Both the position numbers and the translations under genes were made by a program. The notes beneath the pieces are model-generated. The model worked only from the letters and a program-made list of their open reading frames with translations, ran no database searches and was not told the DNA's origin. Source: Micromonospora tulbaghiae (GTDB lineage: Bacteria > Actinomycetota > Actinomycetes > Mycobacteriales > Micromonosporaceae). Taken from it: 64,000 bases of DNA. This document shows positions 8,201-15,976 of this stretch, one piece after another. Within the stretch, counting starts at the first letter, position 1. Each line of letters opens with the position of its first letter. The stretch spans positions 62,001 to 126,000 of the forward strand of contig NZ_FMCQ01000007.1 of NCBI RefSeq assembly GCF_900091605.1, in the 5' to 3' direction.

Positions 8201-9442
8201 TAGTGCCCTGACCACGAACGTTCACGGTGTTGGATGAACGCCGTCTGGCCTGTCGGCTGGGCGGGGTCGTGGCGGTCAGGCTGTGGCGGTGGCAGAACCC
8301 GTTCGTGTTCGGCGGCTCAGTGACCAGGAGGGTCAGCAGCTGCTGAGGATCACTCGTAGAGGTACCGGCTCGCCGATTCGGTTACGGCGGGCGATGGTCG
8401 TGCTCGCCTCGGCTGGTGGGAACACCGTGCCGGCGATCGCCCGCCTCGTTCAGGCGGACGAGGACACGATCCGGCAGGTCATCCACCGGTTCAACGAGAT
8501 GGGGATGGCCAGCCTGGACCCTCAGTGGGCGGGTTGCCGTCCCCGCCAGATCAGTCCTGACGAAGAGCAGTTCATCGTTGAGACGGCCAGCACCCGCCCC
8601 GAGAAGCTGGGACGACCGTTCACCCGCTGCAGCATCCGCAAACTCGCCGACCACCTGCGCCTTCACTCGGCACGCCGGGTCCGCGTGGGGCGGGAACGGC
8701 TGCGGCAGATCCTGCACCGGCACTCCATTACCTTTCAGCGGACCAAGACGTGGAAGGAGTCCACCGACCCGCACCGGGACACCAAACTCGCCCGGATCGA
8801 GTACGTCACCAGCCACTTCCCCCAACGTGTGTTCGCTTTCGACGAGTTCGGCCCTCTGGTCATCCGGCCGCAGGCCGGCACGGGATGGGCGCCGGCTGGG
8901 CACCCCCACCGGCTGCCCGCGAACTACCACAAGCTGCACGGAGTCCGGCAGTTCCACGGCTGCTACTCCGTCAGCGACGACCAACTCTGGGGCGTCGTCC
9001 GACGCCGCAAGAGCGCCGCGAACACCCTCGCCGCGCTCAAGTCGATCCGTGCCTCTCGCCCGGACGGGGCGCCGATCTACGTCATCCTGGACAACCTGTC
9101 CGCGCACAAAGGCTCGAAGATCCGTGCGTGGGCGGCCCGGAACAAGGTCGAGCTCTGCTTCACCCCGACCTACGCCTCCTGGGCCAACCCGATCGAGGCT
9201 CAGTTCGGGCCGCTACGTACCTTCGTCATCGCCGGATCGAACCACCCCAACCACCCCGCGCTGACCCGGAAACTGCAGGCCTACCTGCGCTGGCGCAACG
9301 CCAACGCCCGCCACCCCGACGTCCTGGCCGCCCAACGCCGCGAACGCGCCCGCATCCGCAGCGAACGCCAACGACGCTGGGGCCAACCCGCCACCCGCGC
9401 AGCCTGACCCCAACGCCCTGAACGTTGGTGGTCACAGCACTA
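8201..9442 (+). mobile_element. IS630-family insertion sequence
   Basis: A transposase gene is flanked by imperfect terminal repeats: 8201-8227 (TAGTGCCCTGACCACGAACG...) and the complement of 9416-9442. They match at all but about four positions. Both ends begin with TA, fitting the TA target duplication of IS630/Tc1 elements. The element is about 1.24 kb and appears complete. Confidence 0.85.
8283..9407 (+). CDS. IS630-family transposase
   Basis: This 374-residue DDE transposase has an N-terminal helix-turn-helix (TVPAIARLVQADEDTIRQVI) around residues 50-70, which would bind the terminal repeats. The catalytic triad reads FAFDEFG (first Asp, about 186), VILDNLSAHK (second Asp, about 270) and NPIEAQFG (Glu, about 305). 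This is the standard D-D-E spacing of IS630. The frame is intact from GTG 8283 to the stop at 9407 and lies between matched inverted repeats, so the element could still be active. It inserted into the decayed region between the tRNA site and the defence island. Confidence 0.9.
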   Translation: MAVAEPVRVRRLSDQEGQQLLRITRRGTGSPIRLRRAMVVLASAGGNTVPAIARLVQADEDTIRQVIHRFNEMGMASLDPQWAGCRPRQISPDEEQFIVETASTRPEKLGRPFTRCSIRKLADHLRLHSARRVRVGRERLRQILHRHSITFQRTKTWKESTDPHRDTKLARIEYVTSHFPQRVFAFDEFGPLVIRPQAGTGWAPAGHPHRLPANYHKLHGVRQFHGCYSVSDDQLWGVVRRRKSAANTLAALKSIRASRPDGAPIYVILDNLSAHKGSKIRAWAARNKVELCFTPTYASWANPIEAQFGPLRTFVIAGSNHPNHPALTRKLQAYLRWRNANARHPDVLAAQRRERARIRSERQRRWGQPATRAA

Positions 9443-9496
9443 GGCATGCCGCTACGGCCCTGCCCACTCTCGCCGGCAGGCCGGGACGGGCAGGGC

Positions 9497-9682
9497 CTAC
9501 GGCTTCCGCTCGGCGACGTAAGAACCGCGACCCGGCAACGTCACGACCAGATCGCGCTCCCGAAGCAGACACACAGCCGCCGGGACCGGCTGGCGCGGCT
9601 TGAACTTCCCGTCCTCGATCTGCTTGGCGAGAAGGTGTGCGAGCTGGATGTAGAGCGCCACTGGAGACATCTCGTCAACCAT
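9497..9682 (-). pseudogene. GntR-type regulator with a deleted HTH core
   Basis: From ATG 9682 the frame reads VALYIQLAHLLAKQIEDGKF, the typical first helix of GntR winged helices. It then jumps to AAVCLLRERDLVVTLPGRGS, the wing. The recognition-helix segment expected between them (about 20 residues, usually PSxxxLAxxxGVSRxTVR) is missing. A clean in-frame deletion has therefore removed the DNA-reading part. It is a remnant, not a working regulator. Confidence 0.6.
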
Positions 9683-9826
9683 GAGGCGGACTTTTGGACC
9701 CGCGCCTGGGCATCGGGCTCGGATCAACGACGCCGCGCCGGACGGCCCCACCTTTAGGTGCACACCGCGGGGCGCGACACACCCGACACCGAGTTAGGAA
9801 AATGCTGGAGAATCCTGGAAGCGTGT

Positions 9827-9832
9827 TAGGGT
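9827..9832 (+). promoter_or_regulatory. -10 element for a leaderless transcript (9840 operon)
   Basis: TAGGGT lies 7 bp before the GTG at 9840, and no ribosome-binding site is present. This is the usual layout for actinobacterial leaderless mRNAs and would drive the six-gene nuclease/SbcCD operon. Confidence 0.5.
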
Positions 9833-9839
9833 CATCGCT

Positions 9840-10646
9840 GTGGCCGACAAAATGATCGACGAGCTAGAGGTGCGGATCGCAGACCTGCGGTCCCGTGTGC
9901 GCCGTGCGCTCGCCGATGGCGACCGGGCGGCGGCTATCGATCTCCGCGCTCAGCTACGCGAAGCCGAGTACGCCTGGGACGTGGCGCTCCAGGAGCTTGC
10001 ACCGATCCAGCCGGTGCGAGCGACGTCGGCGCTGCCGGGGGCAACGTCGTTGCTCCCGGTCCGTGAACAGGTACACCAGGTGCTAACGCTGCTGACGGTG
10101 GCTTCGGCGCCGAAAATGATCGTCGCGGTCCATGAGGCGTTCTTCTCCGGTGACCTCGTCGCGACGCAGTTGACTAGCCTGCGGCGCGACGAACGGAACT
10201 CCTTCGAGACGTCACCCCATGCCCGGCCGTATTACCTGTGCAACGCCCTGACCGCCGACCGGCTGACCCCGGTTCGGGCGCTGGTGGCCGTGTCGTCATG
10301 GCCGCTGGACCGGCGAATGATCGGGCCGCTGTCCGCCCGCGTCGATTTTCTTACCGCAGCGATCCGCATCGGCGAGCACCTGGACCGGATTGGCGATCCC
10401 AGCCCCCAGGCCCGCCGGTTGTTGTGGCGCTTCGCGAGCAACATCCCGGGTGCCGCGAGCCCGTTCGAGGCGGCCGAACCGACGTCCGTTATCTCCGCCG
10501 CCCGGGCGGAGCTTGAGGTTCACGATTCCGAGGACCGGCGGCACCGCGAAGCGGCCGGCCAGCGCGCACGCAAGCAACTCGGCGAGGTCGAGCAGCTCTT
10601 CGGCGCACAGCCGATGGGCATCCTCCGCTCGGCATCGCCCCAGTAA
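9840..10646 (+). CDS. Unknown protein, first gene of the SbcCD-nuclease operon
   Basis: This 268-residue soluble protein starts at GTG 9840, probably leaderless. Residues 1-55 are heptad-like and charged (IDELEVRIADLRSRVRRA), suggesting a coiled coil. The middle (LPVREQVHQVLTLLTVASAP, then ARPYYLCNALTADRLTPVRA) reads as an alpha-helical domain, perhaps winged-helix. A basic helix closes the chain. No enzymatic motif is visible. Being the promoter-proximal gene before a Cas4-like nuclease, a helicase and SbcCD, it could be a sensor or DNA-binding subunit; that is inference from position only. Confidence 0.6.
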   Translation: MADKMIDELEVRIADLRSRVRRALADGDRAAAIDLRAQLREAEYAWDVALQELAPIQPVRATSALPGATSLLPVREQVHQVLTLLTVASAPKMIVAVHEAFFSGDLVATQLTSLRRDERNSFETSPHARPYYLCNALTADRLTPVRALVAVSSWPLDRRMIGPLSARVDFLTAAIRIGEHLDRIGDPSPQARRLLWRFASNIPGAASPFEAAEPTSVISAARAELEVHDSEDRRHREAAGQRARKQLGEVEQLFGAQPMGILRSASPQ

Positions 10647-10704
10647 CTCCACCGGTGGTGGCGGCCCCGCGAAGGTCGACACCGCCCCGTTTTAAAGGAT
10701 CGGT

Positions 10705-11862
10705 ATGCTAGGCATCGACGAACGTCTTGCCGCGATCCGGGGGTCATCGGACCGCAAAAGGCACAACGCGCGCACGCTTGCCGCGCTGACCACCAACCCT
10801 GGCTGCGCTCGACGAGCGATCCTCGACGCCGCAGGGGTCCATAAGGACAAGATCGCTGCCCGGGTCGGCCACCCCACCGAGATCGGCAAGATGTCGAAGA
10901 TCGCGGTCCTGCGCGGGACCTTCTTCGAGCAGCAGGTCAAGGCTGAGGGCGGTGCCGAAATGCTGCGCCTGCTGCGTGCCGAACTCGGCCTGCCGATTGA
11001 GCAGGCGCACTACGAGGACCTCGGTGCCGCCGAGGTCGACGCAACCGATCCGCGGTCGAAACGCGAGCAGAGCAACGAGAGTCGCTACCAGCTGACCAGA
11101 CAGGCCATGCGGATGACCGCTGGGTCCGGGCCAGACGCGGGAACGATGTTCGCCAGCCCCATGCTCAGGATCGCGTTTGGAGGCGTGTGGGTGTACCTGG
11201 AACCTGACCTGGTCGCATTCCAGATCGGCGACAAGTTCCACATTGTAGAGATCAAGTCCTTCCCGATCATCGACGAGGTTGCGGATCCCGGCAAGGTTGC
11301 CGGCGCGTTGCGGCAGGCGGCGGTGTACGTCATCGCGCTGCAGAACCTCATGGAAGAACTCGGTCGCGGCCGCGACCTGGTCTCGCCCGAAGTACTCCTG
11401 GTGTGTCCCAAGGACTTCACCAACCAGCCCACCGCTGCGGTGCGTAACGTGCGAAAGGAACTGGCGGTCATCCGCCGACAGCTCGAACGGATGGACCAGG
11501 TCAGGGAGATCCTCCGGGCGGTACCGCAGGAGGTCACTTTCGACCTCGCGGCGGACCGTCAGGGACGGCCAACCCGCTCCCCGGCCGATCTCAAGCGGGC
11601 CCTGAATCAGATCCCCGCTCGGTACAGCCCCGACTGCCTGAGCAACTGTGAGATGGGCCGGTTCTGCCGAAGCGAAGCACGCGGCAGTACTAACGTGCTC
11701 GGCCGGACTATCCGTGAAGACCTCGGCGGCGTCGACTCCACCAGCATGGCCGTCGCGCTCGCCACCGGGCGCCTGCGGCCCACCGACGACCTCGAGGAAA
11801 CCGCGCACCTGCTGCGCACCATCTACACGATGCGCGCCGACTGCCTGCAGGGGGCGTCGTGA
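10705..11862 (+). CDS. Cas4/AddB-like Fe-S PD-(D/E)XK nuclease
   Basis: This 385-residue protein starts at ATG 10705 after AAAGGA. The nuclease core shows EPD at 166-168 and EIK at 182-184, the PD-(D/E)XK metal-binding residues. Cys34 near the N-terminus and Cys311, Cys315 and Cys321 near the C-terminus (DCLSNCEMGRFC) match the four-cysteine 4Fe-4S arrangement of Cas4, AddB and related RecB-family nucleases. GTFFEQ at 71-76 corresponds to the conserved early motif. Expected activity is single-strand or end-directed exonuclease. It overlaps the next gene by 4 bp, and a helicase plus SbcCD follow, so a DNA end-resection role is likely. Confidence 0.75.
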   Translation: MLGIDERLAAIRGSSDRKRHNARTLAALTTNPGCARRAILDAAGVHKDKIAARVGHPTEIGKMSKIAVLRGTFFEQQVKAEGGAEMLRLLRAELGLPIEQAHYEDLGAAEVDATDPRSKREQSNESRYQLTRQAMRMTAGSGPDAGTMFASPMLRIAFGGVWVYLEPDLVAFQIGDKFHIVEIKSFPIIDEVADPGKVAGALRQAAVYVIALQNLMEELGRGRDLVSPEVLLVCPKDFTNQPTAAVRNVRKELAVIRRQLERMDQVREILRAVPQEVTFDLAADRQGRPTRSPADLKRALNQIPARYSPDCLSNCEMGRFCRSEARGSTNVLGRTIREDLGGVDSTSMAVALATGRLRPTDDLEETAHLLRTIYTMRADCLQGAS

Positions 11863-13373
11863 GCGGCCTGACAGCCATGGCCCGGGTGTTAGCCGCCGAG
11901 ACCGGGACCCGGCAAGCCATCTGCACCTTGCGGCACTTGCACGTGGCGGCGCGCCCGATCGTGCTGGTGCCGATCACCCTGGCCGGCGAGACGAACGCGC
12001 CGCTGGCCGTGCTCGTCGGCGACGACCGCGACCGACCGCAGCTCATCGTGACCAACCGCCCACGAGTGCGCGAGGAACGCCTGCGTTTCGCTGAAAGACT
12101 CGGCGCAGAACTGCTGCTCCCGATTGCCAACCTCGCTCGCCGAACTGAGGTCGTGCCGACGACGCGTCGCACGACGACGGTTCGCCGCCGCGCGGTCGAA
12201 GCCCCGCAGATCTGGGTTCCGAACCCGGCGGGCGTGGAATTCCTGCGGCTGCTCGGCCGGATGACCCGCTTCCGGTCCACGGTGGGGCAATGGGCGGTAG
12301 CACCCTCCGTACCGACTCTGGGCATCTGGGCGACCTGGTTCGCCGAGCAATCGGAGTTCGCGGACTCGTCCGTCCTGGTGGCGACGACGCAGGCGCTTAC
12401 CGCCATGTGGGCGACCGGCCAGAGCGACCTGGAGGACGGTAACCTCGCTGCGCTGATGGCCTGGATCGATCCGCCCCCCGGCACGAGCGCGGCGGACGCC
12501 GCGGCCCGCGCCGAGGACACCATCGCGTTCCCGCCAGCGGGTCCCGCGACGGATCCTCAGTTCGACGCGGTTGTGCTCGAACCCGCGTTGCGCGATCTTG
12601 ATGCCGCTCCTGACGACCAGGTACGTGAGCGAGTCCTGGCGCGCCTTGCCTCAGGCCTACGCGATCAGATGCAGCCGACCTGGGACCGCGTCTGGCGAGC
12701 GATCGACCTGCTGGATGCCGTTCCCGCCGCACCGCATGTCGCGGTCCGCTGGGAACGGGACCGCGAGCGGTTCTACGCTTTCGCCGACTACTTGAACACT
12801 ATCGGGCTGCCGCAGGCCAGGCAGGATGGCGCCGTGCGTGGGGCGAGACGTCTGACCGACCTGGAGGTCCGCAAGTCCACGTTCGACGCGCAGCGCGCCT
12901 ACGACGACGCGCTCGTCATGGCGGAGTACCGGCTCTCCGGGGAAGCGTTCCGTGGCATCGTCGTCGATGCTGACGCCGACCGTGTGGTACGGCCCTCGTC
13001 ACGCCGGGTTCGCCGTCCACTGATCACGGTGACCACCCGCGACCCTGCGCGGCTGGCCCCCGGTGACCGCGAACTCCGCGATCCCCAGAGACCCACGCAG
13101 GAAGCCGCGGTGATCGACGTCGAGTCAGACGGCGCCCAGACCCGCATTCGCTTAGAACTCAGTGGTGGCCTGGGATCCGGCACCACCGGCCCAGCACCAT
13201 CTGGCAGTGTGCCCGCTGTTGGCGACGTCGTCACCTACACCCGTCTCAAGGCCGGCGGCTACACCCATCGCGGAACCTTCCCGAACCGGGAAGACACGCC
13301 GTGGACCCATGGTGGCCCTCCCGCCGAGTACTACGTGCCCACCTCTCACGACGCGGCGGAGGACTGGTCGTGA
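11859..13373 (+). CDS. Unknown 504-residue protein of the nuclease-helicase operon
   Basis: The GTG start overlaps the nuclease stop, and its own stop overlaps the helicase start, so it is translationally locked between both. The first 100 residues alternate strands and helices (RPIVLVPITLAGETNAPLAV, LIVTNRPRVREE). The centre is helical, and residues about 350-500 are strand-rich with Gly/Pro turns (VVTYTRLKAGGYTHRG), possibly an OB- or SH3-like barrel. No catalytic motif or metal ligand set is visible. A scaffold or DNA-binding subunit joining the nuclease and the helicase is my inference. I do not recognise the family. Confidence 0.65.
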   Translation: MSGLTAMARVLAAETGTRQAICTLRHLHVAARPIVLVPITLAGETNAPLAVLVGDDRDRPQLIVTNRPRVREERLRFAERLGAELLLPIANLARRTEVVPTTRRTTTVRRRAVEAPQIWVPNPAGVEFLRLLGRMTRFRSTVGQWAVAPSVPTLGIWATWFAEQSEFADSSVLVATTQALTAMWATGQSDLEDGNLAALMAWIDPPPGTSAADAAARAEDTIAFPPAGPATDPQFDAVVLEPALRDLDAAPDDQVRERVLARLASGLRDQMQPTWDRVWRAIDLLDAVPAAPHVAVRWERDRERFYAFADYLNTIGLPQARQDGAVRGARRLTDLEVRKSTFDAQRAYDDALVMAEYRLSGEAFRGIVVDADADRVVRPSSRRVRRPLITVTTRDPARLAPGDRELRDPQRPTQEAAVIDVESDGAQTRIRLELSGGLGSGTTGPAPSGSVPAVGDVVTYTRLKAGGYTHRGTFPNREDTPWTHGGPPAEYYVPTSHDAAEDWS

Positions 13374-14692
13374 CCTCACCCGCCGCGGACGCCGAAGCTG
13401 CATTCCAGCGCATCATCGCCACGTTCACCTCCTCGGCTCAGCCTGGCGTCGTGGTGGACTCACCTCCGGGCGCGGGCAAGTCAACCCTGGTGGTCAGGTC
13501 ATCGACGCAGCTCGCCGCCGACGGAGAGCCGGTCATGGTGGTAGCCCAGACCAACTCGCAGGTCGACGACCTCGTCGCCCGTATCGCGCGGCGCGCGCCC
13601 ACCCTGCGCATCGGCCGGCTTTCCAGGGCCGACTACGTTCCGAGCCCCGACGTGCAGCGACCCAACGTGCAAGTCTCCTCTGACATCCGCAAGCTCGCCG
13701 ACTGCGCGATCATCGTCGGCACCGCCTCCAAGTGGGTGTGGGTGACCGAGGGTCGCTGGCCGTGGGCCATCATCGACGAGGCTTACCAGATGAGGTCGGA
13801 CCTGCTGCTGCGTATCGCAGCCCGGTTCGACAGGATCCTGTTCGTCGGCGACCCCGGGCAGCTCGACCCGTTCTCCACCGTCGAGACCAACCGGTGGGCT
13901 GGTGTGCCGTGGGATCCGATGCAGAGCGCCGTCGCGGCACTACTTCGCAACAACCCAGACACCCCCCAGGAGCGGCTCCCGGTGTCCTGGCGGCTGCCAC
14001 CTAGCGCCGCACCGATCGTGCAGCGCGCCTTCTACCCGTCCACCACCTTCACCGCCGGCACTGTGCCTGAAGAGCGCAGTGTGCATCTTCCGGTGGCCGG
14101 AGTCGGGGCTGCGGCTGTCGACGAGGTGATCAACCTGGCTAGCGAGACGGGCTGGGGCTTCTACGAACTCCCCGCGCGCAACACGATCCGGACTGACGCC
14201 GAGGCCGTCGCCGCGACGGCGGCCATCGCGGCGCGGCTGTTGCAGCGGGGCACCGAAACCGTGTGCGAGGAAAGCCCCGGCGGCCGTCGGCTCACCGCCG
14301 ACCGGATCGCCATCGGTGCGGCGCACCGCGACCAGGTCGCGGCCATCGCCAGGGCACTTCGCGCCATCGGCGGAGCGGCAAGCCAATGTCGGGTGGACAC
14401 GGCCAACCGGCTCCAGGGCGCCGAATTCGATATGACCATCGTGCTGCATCCCCTGTCCGGACGCCGCGACGCAACCGCGTTCCACCTGGAATCCGGCCGC
14501 CTGTGCGTCCTGACCTCACGGCACCGGCACGCCTGCATCGTCGTCGGCCGCGCAGGAATCCCCGAACTCCTCGACGCCCATCCATCGGTCGAGCCAGTCC
14601 ACCTCAAGTCTCTGCTGAAGTTCCCCGACGGCTGGGAGGCCAACCAAGCCATGCTCGGCCACCTCGGTCAGCACACCGTTCCCGCGCTGTAA
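13370..14692 (+). CDS. SF1-type (UPF1-like) DNA/RNA helicase
   Basis: This protein has 440 residues from GTG 13370, which overlaps the previous TGA and follows GGCGGAGGA. Helicase motifs in order are: SPPGAGKST (31-39, Walker A), WAIIDEAYQ (motif II, DExx variant), FVGDPGQLDP (motif III, Gln sensor), SWRLPP (motif IV region), RLQGAEFDMTIV (motif V) and LTSRHRHACIVVG (motif VI). This is a compact superfamily 1 core without accessory insertions, like the AAA_11/AAA_12 pair. It is in the same operon as a Fe-S nuclease and SbcCD, so it probably unwinds DNA ends for those nucleases. Confidence 0.8.
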   Translation: MTSPAADAEAAFQRIIATFTSSAQPGVVVDSPPGAGKSTLVVRSSTQLAADGEPVMVVAQTNSQVDDLVARIARRAPTLRIGRLSRADYVPSPDVQRPNVQVSSDIRKLADCAIIVGTASKWVWVTEGRWPWAIIDEAYQMRSDLLLRIAARFDRILFVGDPGQLDPFSTVETNRWAGVPWDPMQSAVAALLRNNPDTPQERLPVSWRLPPSAAPIVQRAFYPSTTFTAGTVPEERSVHLPVAGVGAAAVDEVINLASETGWGFYELPARNTIRTDAEAVAATAAIAARLLQRGTETVCEESPGGRRLTADRIAIGAAHRDQVAAIARALRAIGGAASQCRVDTANRLQGAEFDMTIVLHPLSGRRDATAFHLESGRLCVLTSRHRHACIVVGRAGIPELLDAHPSVEPVHLKSLLKFPDGWEANQAMLGHLGQHTVPAL

Positions 14693-14731
14693 ACCCCTTA
14701 TCGGCATCGCCTTTGAGAACCCGGAGAACCC

Positions 14732-15976
14732 ATGCGCCTGTTGCATACCTCCGACTGGCACGTCGGACGCACGACCTACAACAAGTCCCGCCACCCCGAC
14801 TTTGTCAAGGTCTTCGACGAGATCATCGAGATCGCCCGCACCCGGCACCCGGACTTGATCCTCAACACCGGCGACCTGCTAGACCATGCTCGCGTCTCAC
14901 ACAGCGACATCAACCTCGCCGCCTCCTGCCTGGGCGAATTGAGCAAGGTCGCACCCGTTGTCGTCGTCGCCGGCAACCATGACTCGGCCATGCTCCTCGA
15001 CGCGTTCAACCTGCTTCACGCCGGTGACCAGATCCACTTCGTCACCACCCCCCGTGGCCGCAAGGGCGACTACTTGACCTTCCCCGGCAGCGACGGCATC
15101 ACGCTTCGGCTAGGCGCGCTCCCGTTCGTCAACACCTCCCGAGCCATCGACGTCTTCGACGACCCGGCGCAATGGGCAGGCGACTACCGGCATCGCATCG
15201 CCGCGATCCAGAACCAGATTGCCGAGCACCTGAACCACGACCTCGATCCACAGAAGACCGTCACGGTGTTCGCCGCCCACCTGTTCGTCACCGGTGCGGG
15301 ACTCGGCGGTACCGAACGCGAAGCACACGTCAGCGGCGACTACGGCACCCACCCAGACGACATGCCCCACGTCGATTACGCCGCGTTCGGCCACATCCAT
15401 CAAGCCCAGCAGCTCCCCGGCCCCGTCGCTGGCCGGTACGCCGGATCACCGCTCGCCCTCGACTTCGGCGAAGCCGGACAGACCAAGAGCGTCACACTGG
15501 TCGACCTCGCACCCGGCACGCCAGCCTTCATCGAGGAGGTGCCGCTGCGCGGTGGGCGAGCGCTACGAACCTTCACCGGGACCCTCAACGAGCTGGCAGC
15601 CGCCGCCGGCGAGATCGAGGACGCCCTCTGCGTCATCGAGATCAACACCGAGACACATGACCCGGTGCTCTCCCAGCGCGTACACGAACTGCTGCCACGG
15701 GCGACCGTCTTGCAAATCCGGCAGAACGCGGCCGATGGACGTGCGTTCCCATCAGTCGTGCTACCCGACATGCCGACAGCATCCGGTGATCTGCTCGAGC
15801 GATTCATTACCTACATCGCCGATCAGAACACCTCACCGGCACCCGCCGATCGTGTCATCGCTGTCCTGGCAGAGCTGCTAGATGCCCACGCCGAAGACCG
15901 GGAGCCAAGCTTCCCACAGGAGGCGCTCCTGCCGACGGGCGCCTCCACGAGTGCTGACAGAGGGGGTATGGCATGA
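14732..15976 (+). CDS. sbcD: SbcD (Mre11-type) nuclease subunit
   Basis: This 414-residue protein starts at ATG 14732 after CCGGAGA. Calcineurin-like phosphoesterase motifs are complete: SDWH (Asp8, His10), TGD (Asp48), GNHD (81-84), AAHLF (about 175) and FGHIH (about 220). These coordinate the two manganese ions used for double-strand exonuclease and endonuclease activity. A C-terminal capping domain follows. The stop overlaps the sbcC start (ATGA), the usual sbcDC arrangement. The sequence is diverged from what I would expect of a housekeeping copy and it sits inside a nuclease-helicase operon, so it may be a dedicated defence copy. A genome search for a second sbcCD pair would settle that. 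Confidence 0.9.
   Translation: MRLLHTSDWHVGRTTYNKSRHPDFVKVFDEIIEIARTRHPDLILNTGDLLDHARVSHSDINLAASCLGELSKVAPVVVVAGNHDSAMLLDAFNLLHAGDQIHFVTTPRGRKGDYLTFPGSDGITLRLGALPFVNTSRAIDVFDDPAQWAGDYRHRIAAIQNQIAEHLNHDLDPQKTVTVFAAHLFVTGAGLGGTEREAHVSGDYGTHPDDMPHVDYAAFGHIHQAQQLPGPVAGRYAGSPLALDFGEAGQTKSVTLVDLAPGTPAFIEEVPLRGGRALRTFTGTLNELAAAAGEIEDALCVIEINTETHDPVLSQRVHELLPRATVLQIRQNAADGRAFPSVVLPDMPTASGDLLERFITYIADQNTSPAPADRVIAVLAELLDAHAEDREPSFPQEALLPTGASTSADRGGMA

Noticed and set aside
10705..11862. True Cas4 adaptation protein
   Set aside because: There is no cas1/cas2 or array nearby; the protein is longer than Cas4 and lies with a helicase and SbcCD, so only fold-level similarity is claimed.
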